A stretch of DNA of 48,170 nt from Prevotella sp. (GCA_016291085.1 JAEEVW010000027.1:1-48170); one strand, 5' to 3'. Positions 1 through 7,576 are shown, counted from the first letter of the stretch. A program made the numbers and translations. Notes: generated by a model not told the origin, from the letters alone.

Positions 1-102
1 CACTCCATGTCCGTCGGCCCGTCCTCCTTCTCGGGGAACCGCCGTCCTTTCCGCGGCTCCTCACTCTGTCCGTTCTTCATGTCCGTCTTATCATTTAGTC
101 CA

Positions 103-128
103 ACAAAAAAGGGAGCCCGAAGGCTCCC
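103..128 (-). terminator. Intrinsic terminator of the fimbrillin-like lipoprotein gene
   Basis: Read on the minus strand, the hairpin GGGAGCC-TTCG-GGCTCCC (7-bp G/C-rich stem, tight tetraloop-like turn) is followed by TTTTTTG. It lies about 75 nt past the stop codon at 205. Confidence 0.85.
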
Positions 129-204
129 CGATTATTCTTTTCTCTTGTATCAGAGGGTCTGTAACCGTGATATACAGGGGGAACAGTGCCCCCCCGTGTG
201 TTCA

Positions 205-1857
205 TTACTCTAATGTGAAGACAATCGACGTTACATGATCGCCATCACTATGATTATCGATGGTGACGCTCGATGCGTCGCCAGTCCAAGTGGAGGTCCA
301 ATTACCGGGTTCTCCACCGTTCGTCCAGCCAGTTCCACGGAAATCAGCATTACCTGTTGCAGTAATGACAATCTTCTTGAAATGCTTGCCTAACGTGTTG
401 GTAAAGGTAAGATTGCCCATTGCCGTAAGACTGCCATTGTCAAAGTTCAGGTCGCCCATGCCGGAGAGCGTCACATCTTTATATGTGTATGAACCCATTA
501 ACAGATCAGCATGTTCACTCGTCATTTCCGAGAAGATCCACTCGACGGTAGAAGCGGTCTGCTCCGCCATCTTCACCGTAATCTCATAATACTTGCCGTT
601 CTGGAAGGTCGCGCCACTCTTAGAGAAAGCGTACTTTTTCCCGCCGACATTGGCTGAGACCGTATAGGTGTCGGGGCTGCCGTTCTCGTTGCGCAGGGCT
701 ACGAAGATTTCGCTGGTAGCGCTGGCGGGTGTGACGGTCAGGTCGCCGTAAGCCGTGCCATAGTTAGACTCGAAGAGTTCCAATTCCTCAATCTGCATAA
801 CGTCAGCACCTCGTGTTGCACTCACCTCGAAGCGGAAGTACTGGTACATGCCAGGAACGTCAACATTGAAGTCAAACGGAAGAACATTATCATCTTTCAA
901 TGTAGCATCATTAGTCACGGTGGCAATGGTGGTCCAAGAGTCGCCTGCGTCTGCCTTGGCTTTCAGCACCCAGTCCTTGGGGTTACGATTATTCCATGAG
1001 GAGTTGTCATCACCTGTTGTAATCGTATAGCCGTTTACCTGAACAGCACTTTCAGTATGGAATTCGCAGTACCAGATGCCATCGACCTTGTCACCCGTGT
1101 TGGTACACCACTTAGTGTATTGATTCTGATACGGATAGTTCTTTTTGCCATCTACAAGATTAGAAGGGCTATCATTCGAAGACGCAGTACCACCATCGAA
1201 TGTGTAGCCCGAATGAGTGGTGTTTTTGGTGTAGAAGCCCTTGCCCGTAACCAGCTTGTTGCTGGCGGCCGAGACGGTCAGGCTGGAGGCATTGAGCGAG
1301 CTGTTGTCGCTTTTGTTCTTCAGAATGAACTTCACGATGGCCTGCTGGCTGGCGAAGTCGGCATCGGTGGTGTTAATCGTGTTGCCGTCAACAGAAGCCA
1401 CTTCGACGTTGGCCAGGGCGTAGTCGTACTTCTTCTCGATGGAGTTGGCATCGCTGAGCAGCACGCCCGTCTGTCCCGTATAGTCCCACTTGGCGCGGGG
1501 GAACAGCAGGTTCAGCTGGTCGCCTGCAGAGGGGGCGCTGGTCAGGTCGCCCGTCAGCGAGGTCGAGCCAGTCTCGCTGGCAGCTGCGGTCAGCGTGCCC
1601 AATGGCGTGAGCCATGATGATGTGGGGAATACGCTCACCTCGTCGGTGTTGGCCCACTTCACGTTGAGCGTCTTGCCGTCCAGCGAGAGTGCGCGGGTCG
1701 TTGCGTCGTCGCCCTTCGAGGCGTTGATGGTCATGGTGTACTTGCCAATTACGGGCTGTTGATTCTCATTTGCAATGATGTTGTCATCGCTTGAGCAAGC
1801 TACAAATGCGGCCGATGCGATGAGCAGGGCGGCCAGAGTGCGAATTTCTTTCTTCAT
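205..1857 (-). CDS. Fimbrillin-like surface lipoprotein with central F5/8 type C-like domain
   Basis: Predicted 550-aa exported lipoprotein, probably anchored in the outer membrane. The start at 1857 is chosen because MKKEIRTLAALLIASAAF runs into a lipobox ending in Cys21 (FVAC-SS), with GGAGGACACG upstream as ribosome binding site; the longer frame from 1920 would bury the signal peptide. Residues about 35-210 resemble the N-terminal fimbrillin / Mfa-like domain (DDATTRALS, then WANTDEVSVFP). The middle (about 225-365) looks like a discoidin (F5/8 type C) carbohydrate-binding domain: NLVDGKKNYPYQN, then YFRFEVSATRGADVMQIEEL. The C-terminus is beta-rich with Gly/Thr/Asn repeats and is not assigned. 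It follows a 56-aa ORF by 19 nt and ends at a strong terminator, so the two form a short operon. Carbohydrate adhesion or fimbrial assembly is inference; the lipoprotein and fold calls are firmer. Confidence 0.8.
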   Translation of the reverse strand: MKKEIRTLAALLIASAAFVACSSDDNIIANENQQPVIGKYTMTINASKGDDATTRALSLDGKTLNVKWANTDEVSVFPTSSWLTPLGTLTAAASETGSTSLTGDLTSAPSAGDQLNLLFPRAKWDYTGQTGVLLSDANSIEKKYDYALANVEVASVDGNTINTTDADFASQQAIVKFILKNKSDNSSLNASSLTVSAASNKLVTGKGFYTKNTTHSGYTFDGGTASSNDSPSNLVDGKKNYPYQNQYTKWCTNTGDKVDGIWYCEFHTESAVQVNGYTITTGDDNSSWNNRNPKDWVLKAKADAGDSWTTIATVTNDATLKDDNVLPFDFNVDVPGMYQYFRFEVSATRGADVMQIEELELFESNYGTAYGDLTVTPASATSEIFVALRNENGSPDTYTVSANVGGKKYAFSKSGATFQNGKYYEITVKMAEQTASTVEWIFSEMTSEHADLLMGSYTYKDVTLSGMGDLNFDNGSLTAMGNLTFTNTLGKHFKKIVITATGNADFRGTGWTNGGEPGNWTSTWTGDASSVTIDNHSDGDHVTSIVFTLE

Positions 1858-1876
1858 AGTCGTGTCCTCCTTATTA

Positions 1877-2047
1877 TTAAAATAAAACATCATCGTTATG
1901 TAATGGAGCACTCGAATCACCCCATGTATCTTCTATGGCATCACCATAATTATCGCGACCAGCGCCTACGCTACCAGCCAGCAATGTCTGCTGTTGCTTC
2001 AACTCGACGACTTCCATCGCCGGCACTTCATACTTTTTTCTTTTCAT
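1877..2047 (-). CDS. 56-aa small protein with Y-x-x-P and LLAGS motifs
   Basis: Short ORF, read on the minus strand from ATG at 2047 to TAA at 1877. The protein begins MKRKKYEVPAMEVVELK, then has QQQTLLAGS (residues 18-26) and an acidic, Gly/Asp-rich tail ending NDDVLF. It has no signal peptide and no membrane segment. A second ORF of the same length and layout (MKKEYMKP..., VLAGS, acidic tail) lies at 32514-32684. A good promoter (2149-2179) precedes it and the lipoprotein gene starts 19 nt later, so it is the first gene of that operon. Such basic-Tyr-Pro small proteins beside exported proteins are, as I recall, common in Bacteroidales as hypotheticals. The function is unknown; the LAGS site followed by a different tail suggests a leader/core layout, which is speculation. 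Confidence 0.75.
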   Translation of the reverse strand: MKRKKYEVPAMEVVELKQQQTLLAGSVGAGRDNYGDAIEDTWGDSSAPLHNDDVLF

Positions 2048-2148
2048 GTTTGTTAATCATTAAATTAATTAGTAATATTGTTATTAAACACACATTTCAT
2101 GTAGTCCATTTATCATGTCTCCGAATTGTTCGTAGACAAAAACATCGG

Positions 2149-2179
2149 CAAAGGTAATCAATCCAGCGTTAATTTCAAA
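2149..2179 (-). promoter_or_regulatory. Bacteroidota promoter for the small protein / fimbrillin-like operon
   Basis: Minus-strand -33 TTTG (2176-2179), 19-nt spacer, -7 TACCTTTG (2149-2156), an exact match to TTTG-N19-TAnnTTTG. It gives a leader of roughly 97 nt. The -33 box forms the end of the T-run of the upstream minus-strand terminator-like hairpin. Confidence 0.8.
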
Positions 2180-2219
2180 AAAAAAAAAATAAAGAAAAGT
2201 TAACGCCGTAACTTTTCTT
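2177..2219 (-). terminator. Orphan minus-strand terminator-like hairpin
   Basis: An 11-bp perfect stem (AAGAAAAGTTA / TAACTTTTCTT, 2192-2202 and 2209-2219) with loop ACGCCG is followed, read on the minus strand, by a long T-run (2177-2190). No minus-strand gene ends here. It would stop transcription coming out of the tandem repeats and the nhaC promoter region. Confidence 0.65.
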
Positions 2220-2222
2220 CAT

Positions 2223-2312
2223 CCCCGTCCCGTTTCTGCGGATGCCCGTCCCGTTTCCGCGGGTTCCCCGTCCCGTTTCTGCGGGTTCCCCGTCCCGTTT
2301 CCGCGGGTCCCG
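2223..2312. repeat. Four tandem 21-22 bp repeats with internal CCCG...CGGG symmetry
   Basis: The word GTCCCGTTT starts at 2227, 2248, 2270 and 2292 (spacings 21, 22, 22). The consensus is GTCCCGTTTCYGCGGGTTCC, which carries the inverted repeat CCCG-N6-CGGG. The array sits between the orphan hairpin and the nhaC promoter. It is not a CRISPR: the units are contiguous, with no unique spacers. With the promoter and hairpin described separately, it accounts for most of the gene-free stretch 2048-2374. Confidence 0.85.
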
Positions 2313-2358
2313 CCTGAAACTTTTTCCATTTCCGCTCACAAACTTCGAAAAATGTTCG

Positions 2359-2366
2359 TATCTTTG
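2359..2366 (+). promoter_or_regulatory. -7 box of nhaC, almost touching the start codon
   Basis: TATCTTTG followed by C fits TAnnTTTGY. No good TTTG lies 19-21 nt upstream. Only 8 nt separate the box from ATG at 2375, so the mRNA would be leaderless or nearly so. Confidence 0.6.
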
Positions 2367-2374
2367 CAGGCGAA

Positions 2375-3898
2375 ATGAAACAAGTGATTCCTCATCCGTT
2401 GGTGGCGCTGGTGCCGGTGGTGGTGCTGATAGGCTTTCTGGCCGTGGTCATCGCGTTGTTTGGCAGCGACTCGCTGAGCGGGGGCAGCCAGGTGGCGCTG
2501 TTGATGGGCATGGCGGTGTGTGTCAGCATCTCGATGACGTTCTACAGGGTTTCCTGGCGGGTGTTCGAGGCGCAGATCAAGAAGACGCTGGGCGAGGTGT
2601 CGATCACGCTGCTGATACTGTTGTGTGTGGGCATGCTGGCCGGTTCGTGGATGATCAGCGGCATCGTGCCCACCTTAATATATTATGGTGTGCAGGTCAT
2701 GTCGCCGCAGTTTTTCCTCGTCTCAGCCTGCATCATCTGCGCACTGGTCTCCCTGCTCTCCGGCTCGTCGTGGACCACGATAGCCACCATCGGTGTGGCA
2801 CTGCTGGGCATTGGTCATGCGCTGGGAGCCAGTGAGGCATGGACAGCAGGAGCCATCATCTCGGGAGCTTATTTCGGCGATAAGATGTCGCCGCTAAGCG
2901 ATACCACCATCCTGGCTTCGTCGGCCACAGGGACAGACCTGTTTACCCACATCCGCTACATGACGCTGACCACGGTGCCCACGTTCCTGATTACCATCAC
3001 CATCTTCTTCATCACGGGACTGGGCAACAGCACGAGTGCAGAACTGCACGTGGCGGAGTATACCGAGGGACTGTCGGGGACGTTCCGTATCTCGCTGTGG
3101 ACGCTGCTGGTGCCATTGCTGACGGGCGTGCTGATTGCCCGGCGCGTGCCCTCGCTGATCGTGCTGTTTGCATCGAGCGTGATGGCGGGCATCGTAGCCT
3201 TGCTGTTGCAGCCCCACATCCTGACGGAGATTGCCACCGGCATCAGCCAAACTGTCATTGCAACGCCACACTCTCTAGGAGAGAACTGTCAACTATCACC
3301 TGTCAACTTAGTTCGCGGTTTGGCCATGACCTACTATGGTGCCACCGGCGTTGACACGGGCAATGACTCGCTGAACGAACTGGTGTCGACAGGCGGTATG
3401 GCGGGCATGCTGAACACCATCTGGCTCATTCTGTGTGCCATGTGCTTCGGTGCGGCCATGGTGGCCAGCGGCATGATTGAGAGTTTGACGCAGGTGCTGT
3501 TGCGATGGGTAAAGAGTCGTGTCAGTCTGGTGGGTTCCACCGTAGGCACAGGCATATTCCTGAATATCACCACGGGCGACCAGTTCATCTCGATAGTGCT
3601 GGCAGCCGATATGTATAAGGAGGTGTATCGCGAGCAGGGCTATGAGTCGCGGCTGTTGAGCCGAACGTGCGAGGATGCAGCCACCGTGACCTCTGTGCTG
3701 GTGCCTTGGAACACGTGCGGTATGACGCAGTCGACGGTGCTGGGTGTGCCCACGCTGACCTATCTGCCTTACTGTTTCTTCAACCTGTTGTCACCGCTGA
3801 TGAGCATCGCGGTGGCTGCCATCGGGTGGCGTATCTACAGAAAAGAAAAAATGAATCATGATGGAACAAATAACGAGTTTACAGAATCCGAAGATTAA
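2375..3898 (+). CDS. nhaC: NhaC-family Na+/H+ antiporter
   Basis: 507-aa polytopic inner-membrane protein of the NhaC family (ion transporter superfamily), which exchanges Na+ (or malate/lactate in relatives) against protons. Ten or more hydrophobic segments are visible. The Ser/Thr-rich LLSGSSWTTIATIGVALLGIG around residues 128-148 and SGAYFGDKMSPLSDTTI around 163-179 are typical of the family. Residues about 301-313 (LGENCQLSPVNLV) are encoded by a heptamer repeat (3285-3305) and look like an added loop. The 3' end overlaps the RNA methyltransferase start by about 40 nt, so the two are co-transcribed. The start MKQVIPHPLVAL is supported by the membrane segment that follows directly and by the adjacent -7 box. 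Confidence 0.9.
   Translation: MKQVIPHPLVALVPVVVLIGFLAVVIALFGSDSLSGGSQVALLMGMAVCVSISMTFYRVSWRVFEAQIKKTLGEVSITLLILLCVGMLAGSWMISGIVPTLIYYGVQVMSPQFFLVSACIICALVSLLSGSSWTTIATIGVALLGIGHALGASEAWTAGAIISGAYFGDKMSPLSDTTILASSATGTDLFTHIRYMTLTTVPTFLITITIFFITGLGNSTSAELHVAEYTEGLSGTFRISLWTLLVPLLTGVLIARRVPSLIVLFASSVMAGIVALLLQPHILTEIATGISQTVIATPHSLGENCQLSPVNLVRGLAMTYYGATGVDTGNDSLNELVSTGGMAGMLNTIWLILCAMCFGAAMVASGMIESLTQVLLRWVKSRVSLVGSTVGTGIFLNITTGDQFISIVLAADMYKEVYREQGYESRLLSRTCEDAATVTSVLVPWNTCGMTQSTVLGVPTLTYLPYCFFNLLSPLMSIAVAAIGWRIYRKEKMNHDGTNNEFTESED
3285..3305 (+). repeat. In-frame heptamer repeat inside nhaC
   Basis: Three contiguous 7-bp units (ACTGTCA, ACTATCA, CCTGTCA) follow the small palindrome TCTCTAGGAGA. 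The 21 bp add seven codons to a presumed loop. The same heptamer ACTGTCA recurs, four units long, inside the C10 protease gene (32784-32811). Confidence 0.7.
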
Positions 3899-4691
3899 GC
3901 AGTTGCTGTTGTTGCAGCAGAAGTCGCAGGAGCGCCGGAAGACAGGGCTCTTCGTGGTGGAAGGCCAACAGGAACTGCAGCATTGCCTGGAGGCAGGCTA
4001 CGAGGTGGACACGGTGTTCTATTGTCCGGCATTGAGTGCGGGACAGAATCAAGGGGACAGGTTGTTTGATGTGAATTGCAAATTCAATCAAAAACCTGTC
4101 CCCATGATTCCCCGGTGCTTCGAGGTGTCGCGCGAGGTGTACGAGAAGGTGGCCTATCGTGGCACAACCGAGGGCGTAATAGCCGAAGTGCGCACGCGGT
4201 CGTTGCAATTGGCCGACCTCAAGTTGGGCGAGCATCCGCTAATCGTTGTGTTGGAAAGTGTCGAGAAGCCCGGCAACCTGGGAGCCATCCTGCGTTCGGC
4301 GGATGCCTCGGGAGTGGATGCCGTGGTGGTGTGCGACCCGCTGACGGACCTTTACAACCCCAACCTCATTCGTTCTTCAGTAGGTGCAGCCTTTACGGTG
4401 CCCTGCGTGGCTTGTCCTTCGGAGGAGTGCATCGCATTCCTGAAGCAGCGCGGCATCAGGATTCTGACTGCCCAGCTGCAGGATTCGCATCTGTATTATG
4501 ACACCGACATGACCTGTGGCACCGCTATTGTCATGGGAACAGAACACGACGGATTGACTGACCTGTGGCGAAAGGCTGCCGATGCCCATATCCGTATTCC
4601 CATGCTGGGACAAATTGACTCGCTGAATGTCAGCGTCTCGGCTGCCATCTTGATGTTCGAAGCCGTCCGGCAGCGTCTTACTCGCCCTTGA
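3858..4691 (+). CDS. TrmH/SpoU-family RNA 2'-O-methyltransferase
   Basis: 277-aa SAM-dependent RNA ribose methyltransferase of the SPOUT class. It has an N-terminal substrate-binding domain ([18 protein letters not shown], residues about 2-60) and the three SpoU motifs: [17 protein letters not shown] (about 135-151), [10 protein letters not shown], and [17 protein letters not shown] near the C-terminus (the trefoil knot that holds SAM). The target, 23S rRNA or tRNA, cannot be told from sequence. Residues about 62-86 are encoded by a palindromic element (4046-4110) that also occurs outside genes, and they look like an insertion between the N-terminal domain and the catalytic domain. The gene overlaps nhaC upstream and overlaps the convergent pgk gene by 14 bp at its 3' end. 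ATG 3858 or 3861 is possible. Confidence 0.88.
   Translation: MMEQITSLQNPKIKQLLLLQQKSQERRKTGLFVVEGQQELQHCLEAGYEVDTVFYCPALSAGQNQGDRLFDVNCKFNQKPVPMIPRCFEVSREVYEKVAYRGTTEGVIAEVRTRSLQLADLKLGEHPLIVVLESVEKPGNLGAILRSADASGVDAVVVCDPLTDLYNPNLIRSSVGAAFTVPCVACPSEECIAFLKQRGIRILTAQLQDSHLYYDTDMTCGTAIVMGTEHDGLTDLWRKAADAHIRIPMLGQIDSLNVSVSAAILMFEAVRQRLTRP
4046..4110. repeat. REPIN-like palindromic element, copy 1 (inside the methyltransferase gene)
   Basis: A 65-bp imperfect palindrome. The outer arms GAATCAAGGGGACAGGTT (4046-4063) and AACCTGTCCCCATGATTC (4093-4110) pair with one mismatch. The inner arms TTTGATGTGAATT / AATTCAATCAAA also pair. The element is translated in frame without a stop. A near-identical element lies at 32397-32458, after guaA. 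Paired GGGGACAGG arms are the layout of REP doublets (REPINs) mobilised by RAYT-type Y1 transposases; none is encoded in this window. Confidence 0.85.
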
Positions 4692-5949
4692 TAGCTGCTA
4701 CACCAGGAAGCATCTTACCTTCGATGGCCTCGAGCAGAGCACCACCACCGGTAGAGATGTAAGATACCTGATCAGCCAGACCGAACTTGTTGACACAAGC
4801 TACAGAGTCGCCACCACCAATCAGCGAGAAGGCACCCTCGGCAGTAGCCTTAGCGATAGCCTCGCCAATGGCGCGTGAACCAGCGGTGAAGTTGTCGCAC
4901 TCGAAGACACCGGCAGGACCGTTCCACAGAATGGTCTTAGCACCCTTGATAGCCTCGGCAAATGCCTTCTGGCTCTCAGGACCAGCGTCAACACCCTCGA
5001 AACCTGCAGGAACCTGGTTAGCTGGGCAGTTGATGATCTGAGCACCCTCCTTAACAGTCATTGTACCGAAGTCCAGTCCGTTAGTAGCTGTGCAGTCGCT
5101 GCCCAGAACGAGCTCTACGCCGTTCTTCTTAGCCAGCTCCTCTACACCCAGAGCTACATCCAGCTTGTCGAGCTCAACGATTGAGTCGCCAATCTCGCCG
5201 TTGTGAGCCTTAGCAAATGTGTAAGTCATACCACCGCAGAGGATGAGCTTATCAACCTTACCGAGCAGGTTCTCGATGATACCAATCTTAGAAGAAACCT
5301 TAGAACCACCCATGATGGCTACGAAGGGGCGCTTGATGTTAGAAAGCACGGCGTCAACAGCCTGAACTTCCTTCTCCATCAGCAGGCCCAGCATCTTGTT
5401 GTTAGCGTCGAAGTAGTCGGCGATAACAGCAGTAGAAGCGTGCTTGCGGTGAGCTGTACCAAAGGCATCCATCACGTAGCAGTCAGCGTAAGAAGCCAGC
5501 GTCTTAGCAAACTCCTTCTGGCTGGCCTTCATAGCCTTCTTAGCCTCGTCGTATGCAGGATCAGCCTTGTCGATACCAACGGGCTTACCCTCTTCCTCAG
5601 GATAGAAACGCAGGTTCTCCAGGAGCAGAGCCTCGCCCATCTTCAGAGCCTTAGCAGCATCTGCAGCCTTAGCGCAATCAGGAGCAAAAGCAACGGGAAC
5701 ACCCAGGGCCTTCTCTACAGCCTCGCGGATCTGACCCAGAGACTTCTTAGCATCTACCTTACCTTTGGGCTTACCCATGTGGCTCATGATGATGACAGCA
5801 CCGCCGTCAGCCAGAATCTTCTTCAGGGTAGGCAGGGCACCGCGGATACGGGTGTCGTCAGTAATCTTACCATTCTCGTCCAGGGGCACGTTGAAGTCTA
5901 CGCGCACGATTGCCTTCTTACCGGCAAAGTTGAATTCGTTGATTGTCAT
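4678..5949 (-). CDS. pgk: Phosphoglycerate kinase
   Basis: 423-aa cytosolic glycolytic enzyme that transfers phosphate between 1,3-bisphosphoglycerate and ADP. The N-terminal signature [17 protein letters not shown] (about 11-27) holds the Asp/Asn substrate site. [50 protein letters not shown] and the C-terminal nucleotide loop [16 protein letters not shown] follow in the expected order. The length matches Bacteroidota homologues. It is monocistronic, with its own -7 box at 6021-6028 and a leader of about 70 nt. Its 3' end runs 14 bp into the convergent methyltransferase gene, so any terminator must lie inside that gene. The 303-aa frame on the opposite strand is a shadow. Confidence 0.97.
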   Translation of the reverse strand: MTINEFNFAGKKAIVRVDFNVPLDENGKITDDTRIRGALPTLKKILADGGAVIIMSHMGKPKGKVDAKKSLGQIREAVEKALGVPVAFAPDCAKAADAAKALKMGEALLLENLRFYPEEEGKPVGIDKADPAYDEAKKAMKASQKEFAKTLASYADCYVMDAFGTAHRKHASTAVIADYFDANNKMLGLLMEKEVQAVDAVLSNIKRPFVAIMGGSKVSSKIGIIENLLGKVDKLILCGGMTYTFAKAHNGEIGDSIVELDKLDVALGVEELAKKNGVELVLGSDCTATNGLDFGTMTVKEGAQIINCPANQVPAGFEGVDAGPESQKAFAEAIKGAKTILWNGPAGVFECDNFTAGSRAIGEAIAKATAEGAFSLIGGGDSVACVNKFGLADQVSYISTGGGALLEAIEGKMLPGVAAIKGE

Positions 5950-6020
5950 AATTGTATTATTATTAATAATGTGAAAAACTTCGTTTTATGCGCCGCAGCC
6001 ATATCGCGGCGTTTGCGCCG

Positions 6021-6028
6021 CAAAGGTA
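6021..6028 (-). promoter_or_regulatory. -7 box of pgk
   Basis: Minus-strand TACCTTTG followed by C, about 71 nt upstream of the ATG at 5949. The -33 element is not clear. Confidence 0.6.
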
Positions 6029-6130
6029 CTACTTTTCAGCGAAAAGCGATGGGCGGAAAGAGAAAATTTAAGTCTTTTTTACGAACTGCGTCCCATAATG
6101 TAACGTCCACTTAGCAAAACGCCAGCGGAA

Positions 6131-6925
6131 TTAGAACAGAACGTTCGTTGAGACGACCAGCAGGGTGGTGAGTTCGATGATGAGACAGAGTGCTCCGCAA
6201 CAGTCGCCAGTATAACCTCTAAGGCGGTTCCAGATGAGCATGTAGAGGAAATACATGACGATGGCAGGTGCGAACAGCAACCATTGCCAGTCGATTCTCG
6301 TGTACATTATATATATGTAAATTGCCACAGGCAGCAAGCCCTGAACGGCCAGACTGATGCCGGCAGCGATGTTGAACTGACGATAGACTACCCGGTTCTT
6401 GGCCGTTTCCTCGTTGCGGGCATAGGGCATCATCTGGATAAGTTGTGCCGAGAGCATCTTGGCATATGGGTCGGCCATGGCGATGGTGAGGGCAGCATCG
6501 AAGGGTGACAGGGTGTGGAGTGCAAAGAACAGCAGCAGGAAGTACATGATAAGTCCGATGACACCATAAGTGCCAATGTGGGAGTCCTTCATGATGTCGA
6601 GGATGCGCTGACGGTCCTTGCCCCCACCACCAAAGCCGTCCATGAAGTCGGCCAGCCCGTCTTCGTGCAGGGCTCCTGTCATAAGCAGGCGGGTCAATAT
6701 GGCCAGCAGGATGGCAATCTCATAGGAGAAGAACATGCTGCCGAAATAGATGACAGCACCCATCACAGAGCCTGTGAGCCAGCCTACCAGTGGCCAATGT
6801 TCGACAACCGTCTGGTAAGCCTCCTTCGCTGGCTGGTGCAGTCGCCAGAAGGGCAGTCGGGTAAAGAAGATGAAGGATGCCCAGATGCGGTCATACCATT
6901 TGGTAGTGTCGATAGATACTTGCAT
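6131..6925 (-). CDS. cobS: Adenosylcobinamide-GDP ribazoletransferase (cobalamin-5-phosphate synthase)
   Basis: 264-aa integral membrane enzyme that joins alpha-ribazole to adenosylcobinamide-GDP, the last step of the nucleotide-loop assembly of vitamin B12. The family motif ALHEDGLADFMDGFGGG (about 85-101), with its Asp/Glu metal ligands, is intact, and several hydrophobic segments follow. The gene starts 3 nt after the cobU stop codon, so the two are translationally linked. Only these two lower-pathway genes are present here; cobT/cobC and corrin-ring genes are absent, which fits salvage of cobinamide or a split pathway. Confidence 0.93.
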   Translation of the reverse strand: MQVSIDTTKWYDRIWASFIFFTRLPFWRLHQPAKEAYQTVVEHWPLVGWLTGSVMGAVIYFGSMFFSYEIAILLAILTRLLMTGALHEDGLADFMDGFGGGGKDRQRILDIMKDSHIGTYGVIGLIMYFLLLFFALHTLSPFDAALTIAMADPYAKMLSAQLIQMMPYARNEETAKNRVVYRQFNIAAGISLAVQGLLPVAIYIYIMYTRIDWQWLLFAPAIVMYFLYMLIWNRLRGYTGDCCGALCLIIELTTLLVVSTNVLF

Positions 6926-6928
6926 GGC

Positions 6929-7456
6929 TTATTTGATTTTTACGGGTATTCCGCTGACCATCAGGAAGACCTCGTCAGCGTGGGAGGCCACATATTGGTT
7001 TGTCCAACCCATGAGGTCGGTGAACCGGCGCTGTATGGCATCGGCACTCACACCGCCAAGGCCTATCTCGTTGGTAACAAAGATAAAGGTGGCATCCTGT
7101 GACGTGAAGCGGTCGAACTCCTGTTTTACAGCCTCTAAGGCCTCTTCAACAGTGGGCTGGTCATGCTCTGACTTGGTGTTGTCGAAAAAGAAATTGGTAC
7201 ACCACAGTGTGAGACAGTCGATAAGAACCACGCGACCAGTGAGTTGATGACGGCTCAGCAGGCACTCCTCCTCGATGTTGGTCCATTGCGGGCCACGTCG
7301 TTCCTGATGACGAAGCACACGCTGACGGAACTCCTCGTCCCACACATGAGCCGTAGCCAGATAAACGGGGTGGTCGCTGAGAGTCAATGCCATACGCTCA
7401 GCATACTCACTCTTGCCAGAGCGCTGGCCGCCTGTTATCAATACGATTTTTTTCAT
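6929..7456 (-). CDS. cobU: Adenosylcobinamide kinase / adenosylcobinamide-phosphate guanylyltransferase
   Basis: 175-aa bifunctional enzyme of B12 nucleotide-loop assembly: it phosphorylates adenosylcobinamide and then transfers GMP to it. The P-loop ITGGQRSGKSEYAE is at residues about 6-19. YLATAHVWDEEFRQRVLRHQ contains the active-site His region, and VLIDCLTLWCTNFFFD resembles Walker B. The start is set at ATG 7456 (MKKIVLITGG); the frame extension to 7468 would use TTG and would overlap the -7 box. A -7 box ends 9 nt before the ATG, leaving no room for a cobalamin riboswitch, which is notable for a B12 gene. Confidence 0.93.
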   Translation of the reverse strand: MKKIVLITGGQRSGKSEYAERMALTLSDHPVYLATAHVWDEEFRQRVLRHQERRGPQWTNIEEECLLSRHQLTGRVVLIDCLTLWCTNFFFDNTKSEHDQPTVEEALEAVKQEFDRFTSQDATFIFVTNEIGLGGVSADAIQRRFTDLMGWTNQYVASHADEVFLMVSGIPVKIK

Positions 7457-7465
7457 TTTATGATG

Positions 7466-7473
7466 CAAATTTA
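7466..7473 (-). promoter_or_regulatory. -7 box of cobU-cobS
   Basis: Minus-strand TAAATTTG followed by C lies 9 nt from the cobU ATG, implying a leader of only a few nucleotides. The -33 box is not obvious. Confidence 0.55.
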
Positions 7474-7568
7474 GCGTTTTTTTACTTTAAATCACTGATT
7501 TTGGTCAAAAAATAATCGTTTTTTTGCACTTTTTGGCGTTTTTGCTTGGAACCTATTGTTTTTTTTAC

Positions 7569-7576
7569 TTACTTTG
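7569..7576 (+). promoter_or_regulatory. Probable -7 box of the OmpA-family gene
   Basis: TTACTTTG followed by C, a near-consensus variant, lies about 58 nt upstream of ATG 7635 in an A/T-rich divergent spacer. A TTTG occurs at 7541-7544, but the spacing (24 nt) is long. Confidence 0.4.

Noticed and set aside
1..100. Possible degenerate copy of the 22-bp repeats (CGTCCTTTCCGCGG near 43-60)
   Set aside because: Only one loosely similar unit is visible at the window edge; not enough to call an array.
2223..2312. CRISPR-like array
   Set aside because: Contiguous repeats without spacers.
5203..6114. 303-aa open frame antisense to pgk
   Set aside because: It crosses the pgk promoter and leader, has no ribosome binding site or recognisable domain, and pgk is certain.
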